Positions 37,774-45,709 of a stretch of 64,000 nt of DNA are shown here, piece by piece (positions within the stretch are counted from its first letter, which is position 1; the number at the start of each line of letters is the position of its first letter). The position numbers and the translations under genes are program-made. Source of the stretch: Inmirania thermothiophila (lineage in GTDB: Bacteria > Pseudomonadota > Gammaproteobacteria > DSM-100275). The notes under the pieces were generated by a model. The model was given only the letters and a program-made list of their open reading frames with translations, had not been told where the DNA came from and ran no database searches. The stretch is taken from positions 440,726-504,725 of the forward strand of contig NZ_RJVI01000001.1 in the NCBI RefSeq assembly GCF_003751635.1. Direction: 5' to 3'.

Positions 37774-38526
37774 ATGCTCGAGGCGGTGATCTTCGACGTC
37801 GACGGAACCCTCGCCGACACCGAGGAGGCGCACCGGCGCGCCTTCAACGAGACCTTCGAGGCCTTCGGCCTGCCCTGGCACTGGGACTTCGAGACCTACC
37901 GCGAGCTGCTGCGCATCGGCGGCGGCAAGGAGCGGCTGCACCACTTCGTCGCCGAGCACCGCCCGCCGCTGCCGGAGGGGGAGGCGGTGGAGGAGCTGGT
38001 GCGCCGCCTGCACCGCGCCAAGACCGAGCGCTACGGGGTCCTCATCCGCAGCGGCGAGGTCGCCCTGCGCCCCGGTGTGCGCCGCCTGATCGAGGAGGCC
38101 GGCGCCGAGGGGCTGCGGCTCGCCGTCGCCACCACCACCAGTCCCGAGAACGTGGATGCGCTCCTCGCCACCCATCTTGGGCCGGACTGGGCGCGGCGCT
38201 TCGCCTTCGTCGCCGCCGGCGAGTGCGTCCCGCGCAAGAAGCCGGCCAGCGACGTCTACCACCACGTGCTGGACCGGCTGGGCCTGCCTCCCTCGGCCTG
38301 CATCGCCCTCGAGGACTCGGCCAACGGGGTCGCCTCGGCCCGCGGCGCCGGGGTGCCGGTGGTGGTCACCGTGACCGCCTACACCGAGGCCGACCGCTTC
38401 GACGGCGCCTGCGCCGTGCTCAGCGATCTCGGCGAGCCCGACGCCCCCTGCCACGTGCTCGCCGGCGAGGGGCCTGCCGCGGGCCACGTCACGGTGGCGG
38501 ACCTGCGCCGCTGGGTCGGGGGCTGA
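37774..38526 (+). CDS. HAD hydrolase, CbbY subfamily
   Basis: A 250-residue HAD phosphatase with nucleophile motif VIFDVDGTLADTEEAHRRAFN (residues 5-25). A cap domain contains the GGGKERL segment, then TTTSPENVDALL near 112, and ALEDSANGV near 173 carries the metal-binding aspartate. CbbY is a xylulose-1,5-bisphosphate phosphatase that removes a RuBisCO inhibitor. That fits the cbbQO genes 5 kb upstream, but related sugar-phosphate phosphatases look similar. Its stop faces the stop of the next gene, 8 bases away. Confidence 0.85.
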   Translation: MLEAVIFDVDGTLADTEEAHRRAFNETFEAFGLPWHWDFETYRELLRIGGGKERLHHFVAEHRPPLPEGEAVEELVRRLHRAKTERYGVLIRSGEVALRPGVRRLIEEAGAEGLRLAVATTTSPENVDALLATHLGPDWARRFAFVAAGECVPRKKPASDVYHHVLDRLGLPPSACIALEDSANGVASARGAGVPVVVTVTAYTEADRFDGACAVLSDLGEPDAPCHVLAGEGPAAGHVTVADLRRWVGG

Positions 38527-38534
38527 GTCGGTTC

Positions 38535-39785
38535 TCAGGGCCCTTCGGCCCCGCCCTCAGCCAGGGCGCGCTCGGCGCGGGCGAGGACGGTCTCGGCGTC
38601 GCCTTCCCCGGGCCGCCAGGCCAGCGCCGCCACCCGCAGGCGGTCGAGGTCGGCCACGCCCCGCAGGCGCCGGCCCAGGGCGCGGAATACGGCCTCGTCG
38701 GGCTGCTCCAGGATCACGTGGACGCGCTCCCCGATGGCCTCCACCCAGTCGCCGCCGCGCAGCACCCGGCGCAGCTCCGCGGCCAGGGTCTCGGCGTCCT
38801 CGTCCTCGATGAGAAGCAGGGCCAGCCGGCCGCCGTGCCGCCCCACGGCGCGGATGCGCGCATCCAGGAGCGAGACGAAGCGGCGCCGGGCGGCCTCGGT
38901 GGCGGCCGGACTCGGCCGCAGGCGGCGCAGGTGCTGCAGCAGCGGGCGCAGGCGCCGGCCGAGGGCGCGGCCCTCGTCGGGATCCTCGTGCCAGAGCGCG
39001 CAGTAGCCGCCGCCCCCCTCGTCCACGGGAAGGATGGCGAAGGGTCCCACCGCCTCGCGGCGCCCGGGGTCCTCGCCGCCGGCCTCCTCGATCCCCTGCA
39101 GCAGCAGCAGAAGCATCCGCCGGCGCTCCGCGACGCCGGCGCCGCGCACGCGGTAGCGGGCCTCGTGCGGTGTCTCCCGCACCTCCACCAGGCCGTGCAC
39201 GCCGGCCTCGGTCTGGGCCCAGTCGCGAAGCGCGGCCGCGAGGTCGGCGCCGTCGGCGCGGGCGGCGAGAAGATGAACCACGGCATCGAGGGCGCGGCGG
39301 TCGGCCCGGGGGTCGGCCTCCGCCTCGGCAGGCGCGGCCGGCGCCGCGCCGAGCGCCGAGAGCAGGGCCTCGGCGGTCTCCTCCGTGAGCGGGCGTTCGA
39401 TCACCGTCCAGCCCGCGGGCGCCGGCAGCGGTGCCGGGTCGCGCAGAAGGTAGAGGGGCAGGCCGGGTGCGGTGCCGCGCAACCGCTCCATGAACCGGGC
39501 CATCCCCTCGGGCAGCCCCTCCTGGGCCGCGACGAGGGCGCGATGGCCGCCGATGCCGAGCAGCTCGAGGGCGTCCTCGGGGTCGCCCGTGGTCACCGCC
39601 GGGATGCCGTGGCCGTGGAGGAGGCGTCCCAGGAGGTCCCGCTCTCCCTCGTCGGGATGGAGCACCAGGACCGGCCCCGGCCCGGGGGTCGGCTCCTGGC
39701 CGAGCAGCGCCCGCAGCTCCTGCTCGCTGACAAGCCCACGCAGCTCGTTTCGCCCGGGGGGCGGATCCCGCGACGCCATGGCCAT
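38535..39785 (-). CDS. Degenerate receiver plus degenerate GGDEF protein
   Basis: A 416-residue protein of uncertain function. Residues about 38-145 have receiver-like alternation (PVLVLHPDEGERDLLGRLL), but the usual phospho-acceptor strand reads ALVAAQE, without Asp. The C-terminal ~150 residues follow GGDEF topology (FVSLLDARIRAVGRHGGRLALLLIEDED, then GGDWVEAIGERVHVIL), with the catalytic signature lost. It may be a scaffold or sensor rather than a cyclase. ATG 39785 is chosen over the upstream in-frame ATG at 39878, whose extra 31 residues look non-conserved. Confidence 0.55.
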   Translation of the reverse strand: MAMASRDPPPGRNELRGLVSEQELRALLGQEPTPGPGPVLVLHPDEGERDLLGRLLHGHGIPAVTTGDPEDALELLGIGGHRALVAAQEGLPEGMARFMERLRGTAPGLPLYLLRDPAPLPAPAGWTVIERPLTEETAEALLSALGAAPAAPAEAEADPRADRRALDAVVHLLAARADGADLAAALRDWAQTEAGVHGLVEVRETPHEARYRVRGAGVAERRRMLLLLLQGIEEAGGEDPGRREAVGPFAILPVDEGGGGYCALWHEDPDEGRALGRRLRPLLQHLRRLRPSPAATEAARRRFVSLLDARIRAVGRHGGRLALLLIEDEDAETLAAELRRVLRGGDWVEAIGERVHVILEQPDEAVFRALGRRLRGVADLDRLRVAALAWRPGEGDAETVLARAERALAEGGAEGP

Positions 39786-39891
39786 GAGCCGGCCCTCGGC
39801 CCCTAAGAGTCCCCTCAGGGCAGTGTGGCCGATGTCCCGCGCCGCCGCAAGGCGCCGGGCCGGCGCGTGCCGTGGCACCGAGGCGCCCCCC

Positions 39892-41049
39892 TCAGGAGAC
39901 CGCCTGCGCCAGGGTGCGGAGGAAGGCGGCGTCGCCGCTGCTGCGCAGGAACAGCACCGGCTTGCCCTCGCGGCGGCACAGGCGCTTGAGGCAGTGGCAG
40001 GCGTTGTGGCTGACGCAGTCGACGGGGCAGACTACGAGGTCGCAGCCTGCGACCAGCGCCGAGAGCCGCTCGAGGGCCTCCTCGACGCCGCCGTCGTGGT
40101 GCAGCAGCTCGCCGCGTGCCGCGGCGATGCGCCGGCGCAGGCGGGCGACCACCCGCGGGCGCCCGCCGACGTAGAGGATGCGCCGCCCGTCGAGGCGCGG
40201 AAGTCCCGGGGCGGGGGCGTCGGCGCCCGGTGGTGCGGGGGTGGGCGCCGCCACGGGGGCGGCGGGCGCCGAGGCCGCCTCCCGCCGACGCGCCAGGCGC
40301 GCCTCGAGGGAGGCCACCCGGCGGCGCAGGCGCGCGAGCGCCCGCCCGGCGTCGGCCGCCGCGGGGTGCGCCGGGGCGGTGCGCAACCGCGCGAGCTCGG
40401 CCTCGCGGGCGGCGAGCCGCCCCTCGAGCTCGGCGATGCGGCGGTCGCGCTCGGCGAGGCGGGCCCGGGCCCGGGCGCGCTGCCGTGCGAGGAGCCGTCG
40501 CAGGCGCGCGTTCTCGCCCTCCACCTCGGCGGCCTCGCGCAGGCGGCGGGACGCCGCCGCGCCCGCGGCGTGGGAGAGCATGTGCACCTCGCCGTGGGCC
40601 TCGGCGGCGAGGGCGCCGTCGCTCAGCGGATGGGTCAGCAGCGCCCAGTAGGCCCCCGCGATCCGTCCCTGCGCCACCGCCTCGTGCCAGAGCCTGCGCA
40701 GGGTGTGCGCGTCGCGGGCGGCGGCGAAGCGGCGGACCTCGGCCTCGAACTTGCGCTCGAACAGGCGCTGCAGATGGCGGCCGATGGGGCCGTGGCCCGC
40801 GGCCTCCCTGACCAGGCGGCGGTGGACGGCGAAGGCGTCGCCTGCGAGGCCGTGGCGGCGCGCGACGGCGCGCAGCTCGGCGCCGTCGAGGCAGGTGCCC
40901 ACCACCGAGCACAGCAGCCCCGGCTCCAGCTCGTGGAGCCGGCGCCGGCGGCGCCGCGTCGGGGTCGGAGCCGGGCGCGGCGCCTCGCGCACGCCCTCCG
41001 GATGCAGGAAGATCGCGGGCAGGTCACCGCCGGGCTCGCCGTATCGCAT
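39892..41049 (-). CDS. DUF2325 domain-containing protein
   Basis: A 385-residue cytoplasmic protein. The N-terminal ~175 residues are helical, followed by a long Arg/Ala/Glu-rich coiled coil (about 178-250) and a linker. The C-terminal ~95-residue DUF2325 domain has GRRILYVGGRPRVVARLRR and DLVVCPVDCVSHNACHCLKRLC, with four cysteines and a histidine in a compact, metal-ligand-like group. No function is established. Start ATG 41049 is chosen because it follows the promoter at 41092-41121; the upstream ATG at 41112 lies inside that promoter. Confidence 0.8.
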   Translation of the reverse strand: MRYGEPGGDLPAIFLHPEGVREAPRPAPTPTRRRRRRLHELEPGLLCSVVGTCLDGAELRAVARRHGLAGDAFAVHRRLVREAAGHGPIGRHLQRLFERKFEAEVRRFAAARDAHTLRRLWHEAVAQGRIAGAYWALLTHPLSDGALAAEAHGEVHMLSHAAGAAASRRLREAAEVEGENARLRRLLARQRARARARLAERDRRIAELEGRLAAREAELARLRTAPAHPAAADAGRALARLRRRVASLEARLARRREAASAPAAPVAAPTPAPPGADAPAPGLPRLDGRRILYVGGRPRVVARLRRRIAAARGELLHHDGGVEEALERLSALVAGCDLVVCPVDCVSHNACHCLKRLCRREGKPVLFLRSSGDAAFLRTLAQAVS

Positions 41050-41091
41050 CGCTCGCACCCCCGTGTCCCGATGCACGGGGGCAGTATAAAT

Positions 41092-41121
41092 GCGAGCAAT
41101 TATCGTTTGCAAATGGCGCCC
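41092..41121 (-). promoter_or_regulatory. Promoter of the DUF2325 gene with a GCAA/TTGC dyad
   Basis: On the minus strand: TTGCAA, an 18-base spacer, and TATACT, about 43 bases before ATG 41049. The spacer includes a short dyad (GCAA-N7-TTGC), a possible operator. Confidence 0.5.
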
Positions 41122-41134
41122 GGCGTGTGGGGGC

Positions 41135-41584
41135 TCAGGCGCCGTGGGCCTCCTTGGCCCGGCGGGCGGCCGCGGCCTCCTCCGCGGTGTAGGCGCGGCC
41201 GGACCAGAGCATGGTGTAGGCGATCTCCTCGTTGCCGTTCTCGCACAGCGCCAGCACCTGGCGGAACAGCGGCTGGAAGGTGGGGCTGCGGTGGGAGCGC
41301 TCGTGGTCCTCGAAGGAGCGCCAGAAGGTGACGATGAGGGCCTCGCGCCCCTTGAGGGGGCTCTCCACCGCCTGGCCGACGGTAGAGCCCTCGTTGGAGA
41401 TCATGCCGCTGTTGAGGCAGACGAAGCCGCCGACGAAGCCGCTGTCCGAGTGGTAGGTCTTGACGTTCTCGCACAGCAGCGCGACGCGCTCCTCGAGGTC
41501 GTCCACGGTGTAGCCGTCGCGCAGGATCACGCGGTTGACCGTGACCACGCCGTCGGGCGGGAAGCCGGGGATCAGGCCGGTCAT
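41135..41584 (-). CDS. Single-domain sulfur oxygenase reductase-like (dimeric alpha/beta-barrel) protein
   Basis: A 149-residue ferredoxin-like fold protein that would usually be labelled 'antibiotic biosynthesis monooxygenase-like'. What I see: Cys38 followed by SGFVGGF (48-54), TFWRSFEDHERSHR (86-99) with His94 and His98, LFR (106-108), Cys114 and Glu119. Archaeal sulfur oxygenase reductase has catalytic Cys31, GFVGF, TFWKDWKDHEEMHR with iron ligands His86 and His90, LFR, Cys101/104 and ligand Glu114. Spacing Cys-to-His is 56 here and 55 there. SOR is about 310 residues with two such halves, so this is a half-size relative. It starts at ATG 41584 after GGAGGAGG. Sulfur dioxygenase chemistry is inference only. 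Confidence 0.6.
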   Translation of the reverse strand: MTGLIPGFPPDGVVTVNRVILRDGYTVDDLEERVALLCENVKTYHSDSGFVGGFVCLNSGMISNEGSTVGQAVESPLKGREALIVTFWRSFEDHERSHRSPTFQPLFRQVLALCENGNEEIAYTMLWSGRAYTAEEAAAARRAKEAHGA

Positions 41585-41628
41585 GGGCACGCCTCCTCCA
41601 TCAGTATCTGGCGAGATGCTCATGGTCC

Positions 41629-41656
41629 AGCATAGAAACCCGAGCGTAAAAGTCAA
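41629..41656 (-). promoter_or_regulatory. Strong sigma-70 promoter of the SOR-like gene
   Basis: On the minus strand: TTGACT (5 of 6), a 16-base spacer, TATGCT (4 of 6), with the start codon 45 bases beyond the -10. It gives this gene its own transcript, separate from degP upstream. Confidence 0.6.
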
Positions 41657-41670
41657 GAAAACCGGTGGTG

Positions 41671-41690
41671 GGGCGGGCCGCGGCCCGCCC
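41671..41690 (-). terminator. Terminator of the chaperone/degP operon
   Basis: A 20-base self-complementary GC stem (GGGCGGGCCG and its exact complement) lies just after the degP stop. On the minus strand CACCACCGGTTTTCTT follows. Confidence 0.6.
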
Positions 41691-41695
41691 GCCGG

Positions 41696-43066
41696 CTATT
41701 GGAGGAGGACGAAGAGCCCGCCCTCGCCCCGGCGCAGGTTCATGAGCAGGGGGCGGCGCGGGTCCACCGCCTGGCGCAGCGCCTCGAGGCTGGTCACCCG
41801 GCGGCGGTTGGCCGAGACGATGACGTCGCCGGGGCGCAGGCCGGCCCGCGCCGCCGGGCTGCCCGGCTCCACCTCGGCGATGACCACGCCCTCGAGGCCC
41901 TGGCGCGCGGCCTCGGATCCGGGCTCGATCTCGCTGAGCACCGTGCCCTCGAGACGCGGGTGGATGCGCCCGCCGTCCACGCGCGCGATCTCGGGTTCGG
42001 CGATCTCGGCCTCGACGGTGCGCCGCCTGCCGTCGCGCACGATCTCCAGGCGGACGCGCTCGCCCACGCGCAGCAGGCCGATGGCGTTGCGCAGGTCGGC
42101 GCTGTTGCGGACGCGGCGGCCGTTGATCTCCACCACCACGTCGCCCGGCTGCAGCCCGGCCTTCTCCGCCGGCGAGCCCGGCACCACCTGGGCGATGACC
42201 GCGCCCTCGCCCCGCGCGAGGCCGAAGGCGCGTGCCAGCTCCGGGGTGAGGTCCTGCACCACCACGCCCAGCCGGCCGCGGCGCACCTCGCCGTAGCGCA
42301 CGAGCTGCTCCATCACCTCGCGCGCCATGTTGCTGGGGATGGCGAAGCCGATGCCGACGTTGCCGCCCCCCGGGGCGAGGATCGCGGTGTTGATCCCCAC
42401 CAGCTCGCCGCGCAGGTCGACCAGGGCGCCGCCGGAGTTGCCGGGGTTGATGGATGCGTCGGTCTGGATGAAGTCCTCGTAGCCCTCGATGCCGAGCCCG
42501 GAGCGCCCGAGGGCGCTGACGATGCCGGAGGTCACGGTCTGGCCGAGGCCGAAGGGGTTGCCGATGGCGACCACGAAGTCGCCCACTCGCAGGCGGTCGG
42601 AGTCGGCCAGGGGCAGGGCGACGAGGTTCTCGGCGGGGATCTGGAGGACGGCGATGTCGGTCTCGGGATCGGAGCCGACGAGCCGGGCCTCGAAGCTGCG
42701 CCCGTCGCGCAGGGTCACCGTGATCTCGTCCGCCTTGGCGATGACGTGGTGGTTGGTGAGGACGTAGCCGGCGCCGGCATCGACGATCACGCCCGAGCCC
42801 AGGCTCTGGGTGGGCCGCTCCACGGGCACGTCGGGCAGCCCGAAGAAGCGCCGGAAGAAGGGGTCCTGCAGCAGCGGGTTGTCCTGGACCCGGATCCGTC
42901 CGCGGGTGGCGATGTTGACCACCGCGGGGGTGACCCGCTCCAGCATGGGCGCGAGGGTGGGGAGGCCCTCGCCGCCCCCCACCGCCACCGGCAGGGTGCC
43001 GGCCGCGGCCGGCAGCGCCACGAGCGCGAGCAGGGCCGCCGCGGCGGCACGGCGCAGGGCGCTCAC
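41696..43066 (-). CDS. degP: DegP/MucD-type periplasmic serine protease
   Basis: A 456-residue HtrA-family protease/chaperone. A signal peptide (residues 1-22, ending in PAAAG) precedes a trypsin-like domain with catalytic His in LTNHHVI near 106, Asp in SDPETDIAVL near 136, and Ser in NPGNSGGALVD near 210. Two PDZ domains follow (from about 255 and 370, each with an LQPGDVVVE/LRPGDVIVS loop). It degrades or refolds misfolded envelope proteins. It starts at GTG 43066, overlapping the upstream small-HSP gene by GTGA. It is last in a heat-shock operon. Confidence 0.93.
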   Translation of the reverse strand: MSALRRAAAAALLALVALPAAAGTLPVAVGGGEGLPTLAPMLERVTPAVVNIATRGRIRVQDNPLLQDPFFRRFFGLPDVPVERPTQSLGSGVIVDAGAGYVLTNHHVIAKADEITVTLRDGRSFEARLVGSDPETDIAVLQIPAENLVALPLADSDRLRVGDFVVAIGNPFGLGQTVTSGIVSALGRSGLGIEGYEDFIQTDASINPGNSGGALVDLRGELVGINTAILAPGGGNVGIGFAIPSNMAREVMEQLVRYGEVRRGRLGVVVQDLTPELARAFGLARGEGAVIAQVVPGSPAEKAGLQPGDVVVEINGRRVRNSADLRNAIGLLRVGERVRLEIVRDGRRRTVEAEIAEPEIARVDGGRIHPRLEGTVLSEIEPGSEAARQGLEGVVIAEVEPGSPAARAGLRPGDVIVSANRRRVTSLEALRQAVDPRRPLLMNLRRGEGGLFVLLQ

Positions 43067-43569
43067 GACCGCACCTCCACCGGGATCCGCCGCCGCGCCG
43101 CCGCGGCCCGCTTGGGCAGGCGCACGCTGAGCACGCCGTTGCGGTAGCGGGCCTCGGTGCCCGCCTCGTTCACCGGGGCGGGCAGGGGGATGGCGCGCTC
43201 GAACAGGCCGTAGGCGCATTCGAGCAGGTGGTAGCGGGCGTTGCCTGCGGTGCGCTGGACGCGCTTCTCGCCCCGCACCACCAGGATGTCGTCCACCACC
43301 GCGAGATCGAAGTCCTCCGGCTCCAGGCCGGGGGCCTCCAGCCGCACGAGGACGTGGGCGTCGTCCTCCGAGACCTCGGCCGCGAGCAGGCCCCAGCGCG
43401 GGGCCATCCGGGCCACCGCCTCCTCCCCGGTCTCCACCGCGCCGCCGCCCCGCCGCGGGGTGAAGCGCGTGAGGGCGTGGGCGGCGCGCTCGCGAAGCTG
43501 ATGCCAGCCCTCGGAGAGCGTGGCGAGCGCCCGCCCGAGGCCGTGACGGATCTCCTGCAGCGTGCTCAT
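43063..43569 (-). CDS. Diverged Hsp20/alpha-crystallin family protein
   Basis: A 168-residue protein. The N-terminal ~50 residues are helical (MSTLQEIRHGLGRALATL). An alpha-crystallin domain spans about 70-160: VLVRLEAPGLEPEDFDLAVVDDILVVRGEK, then AIPLPAPVNEAGTEARYRNGVLSVRLPK. The late GVLSVRLPK matches the small-HSP GVLxLxxPK signature. It is more diverged than the Hsp20 at the head of the operon. It lies between cbpM and degP and is translationally coupled to degP. Confidence 0.85.
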   Translation of the reverse strand: MSTLQEIRHGLGRALATLSEGWHQLRERAAHALTRFTPRRGGGAVETGEEAVARMAPRWGLLAAEVSEDDAHVLVRLEAPGLEPEDFDLAVVDDILVVRGEKRVQRTAGNARYHLLECAYGLFERAIPLPAPVNEAGTEARYRNGVLSVRLPKRAAAARRRIPVEVRS

Positions 43570-43612
43570 GGAAGTCACCTCCCGGATCGACAGATGGGTC
43601 CAAGGGCCGCCG

Positions 43613-43933
43613 TCACCAGCCCAGCTCGCGCTCGAGGCGGCGCACACGCCGCCTCAGACGCCGGAGCTCGTCGAGGAGTTCCATCACCAGCGCGGCCCCG
43701 GCGAGGTCGAGGCCGAGATCGGCGCGCAGGCGCAGCACCGTGCGCGCCCGCGCCAGCGACGGCCCCGGAAAGCGCCACTCCGCCACGGAACGGCCCCGCG
43801 GCGCCAGGATCCCCTCCTCCACCAGCTCCACCACCGCCTCGGCCGGCACCGCGCAGGCCCGCGCGAGCTCGGCCAGGGTCAGCTCGCAGGCCTCGTCCAG
43901 GAGCCGCCCCTCGAGCACCTCGGTCTCGCTCAT
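43613..43933 (-). CDS. cbpM: CbpM-type chaperone modulator (MerR-like)
   Basis: A 106-residue small helical protein with a MerR-like fold: [32 protein letters not shown] (residues about 16-47). A C-terminal leucine/arginine-rich helix ([22 protein letters not shown]) follows. CbpM binds the J domain of CbpA and restrains it. It overlaps cbpA by four bases, the standard pairing. Confidence 0.88.
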   Translation of the reverse strand: MSETEVLEGRLLDEACELTLAELARACAVPAEAVVELVEEGILAPRGRSVAEWRFPGPSLARARTVLRLRADLGLDLAGAALVMELLDELRRLRRRVRRLERELGW

Positions 43934-44859
43934 GTCCCGTACCCCCTGCCCTCGGCGGCCCTCGGGTCGAAGGCCATCTCCCGCGCCATGCGCTCGTAGA
44001 GGGCGCGCCGCGCCGGCGTGTCGGCGGGCGGCACGACGATGCGCACCACGGCGTAGAGGTCGCCCGGCGGGCTGCCGGGCAGACCCCGCCCCTTGAGGCG
44101 CAGCCTGCGCCCGCCCTGGCTGCCCGCAGGCACCTGCACCTCCACCCGCCCGGTGGGGGTCTGCAGGGGCACCCGCGCCCCAAGCGCCGCCTCCCACGGC
44201 GCCACCGGCAGGTCGACGTAGAGGTCGCGACCCTCCACGCGGTAGCGCGGGTGCGGGCGCAGCTCGACCTCCAGGTAGAGATCCCCCGGCGGGCCGCCGC
44301 CGGCACCCGGCGCACCCTGCCCGGCGAGGCGGATCTGCTGCCCGTCGGTGACCCCGGCGGGGATGCGCACCCGCAGCGTGCGGGTGCGCCCGTCGGGCCC
44401 GCCCAGGCTCAGGGTCCGCGTGGTGCCGGTGCAGGCCTCCTCCACCGTCACCGGCACCCGCACCACCTGGTCGGCGCCGCGGAAGGCGAAGCCGCCCCGG
44501 CGCCGCCCGCCGCCGAAGGCGTGCCCGAAGAGCGCCTCGAAGAAGTCGCTGAAGCCCGCCGCGTCGGCCTCCGTGAAGCCGCCGCCGTGGAAGCTGAACT
44601 CCCGCTCCCAGTCCGGCGGCGGGGTGAACTCCTCGCCCGCGTGCCAGCGGGTGGCCAGGCGGTCGTAGGCGGCGCGCTTCTCCGGATCCTTGAGGACCTC
44701 GTAGGCCTCCTGCACCTCCTTGAAGCGCTCCTCGGCGTCCGGCTCGCTGCTCACGTCCGGGTGGTACTTGCGCGCCAGGCGCCGGTAGGCGCGCTTGATC
44801 TCCTCCGCCGAGGCCTCGCGCGGCACGCCCAGGACGGCGTAGTAGTCCTTGAACTTCAT
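43930..44859 (-). CDS. cbpA: Curved DNA-binding protein/DnaJ-type co-chaperone CbpA
   Basis: A 309-residue class B J-protein. The J domain is residues 4-69 with the HPD triad in YHPDVSSE, then a Gly/Phe-rich linker ([18 protein letters not shown]). Two C-terminal substrate-binding domains follow without the zinc-finger repeats of DnaJ itself. It stimulates DnaK. It is encoded between the lead Hsp20 and cbpM in the sigma-32-controlled operon. Confidence 0.93.
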   Translation of the reverse strand: MKFKDYYAVLGVPREASAEEIKRAYRRLARKYHPDVSSEPDAEERFKEVQEAYEVLKDPEKRAAYDRLATRWHAGEEFTPPPDWEREFSFHGGGFTEADAAGFSDFFEALFGHAFGGGRRRGGFAFRGADQVVRVPVTVEEACTGTTRTLSLGGPDGRTRTLRVRIPAGVTDGQQIRLAGQGAPGAGGGPPGDLYLEVELRPHPRYRVEGRDLYVDLPVAPWEAALGARVPLQTPTGRVEVQVPAGSQGGRRLRLKGRGLPGSPPGDLYAVVRIVVPPADTPARRALYERMAREMAFDPRAAEGRGYGT

Positions 44860-44969
44860 CGCGGCTCCTCAGCCCTCCGACGGGCAGAAGAAAGGGGCGT
44901 CGCAGACCCCCCGCCGGGGCGGCGGGATGCGGGCCGGCGACGCCCGTCCGGCACCGCCTGCGACGGCGA

Positions 44970-45416
44970 TCAGGCCTGGACCGTGATCCGCCGCGGCTGC
45001 ACCTGCTCCTTCTTCGGGATCACCACCTCCAGCACGCCGTTCTTCATGCTGGCGGCGATCTTCTCCGCGTCCGCGGTGTCGGGCAGCGAGAAGCGGCGGT
45101 AGAAGGTGCCGCGGGCCCGCTCGACGCGCTTGAAGCCCTCGCGCTCCTCCTCGCGCTCGAGCTCGCGCTTGCCGCGGATGGTCAGGATCCCGTTCTCCAT
45201 CGTCACCTCGATGTCCTTGGGATCCACCCCGGGGACATCGGCGTGGATGACGTAGCGCTGGTCCTCCTCCTTGATGTCCACCGCCGGGATCCAGTCCGCG
45301 GTCACGACGCGGCCGTTGGCGCCCTCGTCCAGGCCGAGCCGCGACTCGAACAGGCGGTTCATCTCGTTCTGGAGCTGGGTCAGCATGTTCCAGGGATCGA
45401 CACGCATCAGGGTCAT
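44970..45416 (-). CDS. Small heat-shock protein Hsp20
   Basis: A 148-residue alpha-crystallin-family holdase. The N-terminal part is MTLMRVDPWNMLTQLQNEMNRLF; the domain from about 38 includes DVPGVDPKDIEVTMENGILTIRGKR and KNGVLEVVIPK. It binds unfolding proteins until DnaK/CbpA can refold them. The RpoH promoter is 52 bases upstream of its ATG, and GAGGAGGTGAGG provides the ribosome site. First gene of a five-gene chaperone/protease operon. Confidence 0.94.
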   Translation of the reverse strand: MTLMRVDPWNMLTQLQNEMNRLFESRLGLDEGANGRVVTADWIPAVDIKEEDQRYVIHADVPGVDPKDIEVTMENGILTIRGKRELEREEEREGFKRVERARGTFYRRFSLPDTADAEKIAASMKNGVLEVVIPKKEQVQPRRITVQA

Positions 45417-45467
45417 GGTCCTCACCTCCTCTCGGTTCCGGGTTCGACCTCGTCTTCGCTGCCCCCG

Positions 45468-45495
45468 ATATGGGTCCGCGCGCCGGGGTTTCAAG
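45468..45495 (-). promoter_or_regulatory. Sigma-32 (RpoH) promoter of the chaperone operon
   Basis: On the minus strand: CTTGAAA, 14 bases, CCCATAT. This is a full match to the RpoH consensus with correct spacing, 52 bases before the hsp20 ATG. Confidence 0.85.
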
Positions 45496-45520
45496 GGCCC
45501 GGGCAGGGGTCGCGACGGGG

Positions 45521-45529
45521 TTATCCACA
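45521..45529 (+). promoter_or_regulatory. Consensus DnaA box
   Basis: TTATCCACA matches the DnaA consensus exactly and lies one base before NrdR-like palindrome 1. DnaA control of ribonucleotide reductase genes is known in E. coli. Confidence 0.6.
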
Positions 45530-45530
45530 A

Positions 45531-45546
45531 GCACAACATCTTGTGC
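45531..45546. promoter_or_regulatory. NrdR-like palindrome 1
   Basis: GCACAACATCTTGTGC, an imperfect dyad with a 14-base core (CACAACATCTTGTG) repeated exactly at 45711-45724. It resembles NrdR boxes (ACACWATATMTTGTGT-like). Confidence 0.65.
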
Positions 45547-45668
45547 TGCACCGCACCGGGCGGGGCACCCTTGCAGACCGCGGGCTTGCCGCAGAGAGGG
45601 ATCGGGAGGGGTTTTGCAACCAGTTGATTTGTCGGCTGGTCACGGATTATCCGAGGGGCGCGCGCGCC

Positions 45669-45697
45669 TTGACAGGGATGGCTGCGGGGCCTAGCCT
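45669..45697 (+). promoter_or_regulatory. Putative sigma-70 promoter of nrdJ
   Basis: Perfect TTGACA, an exact 17-base spacer, and TAGCCT. The predicted start is near 45704, just before NrdR-like palindrome 2. Confidence 0.6.
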
Positions 45698-45709
45698 CCT
45701 TCGCGGCCG

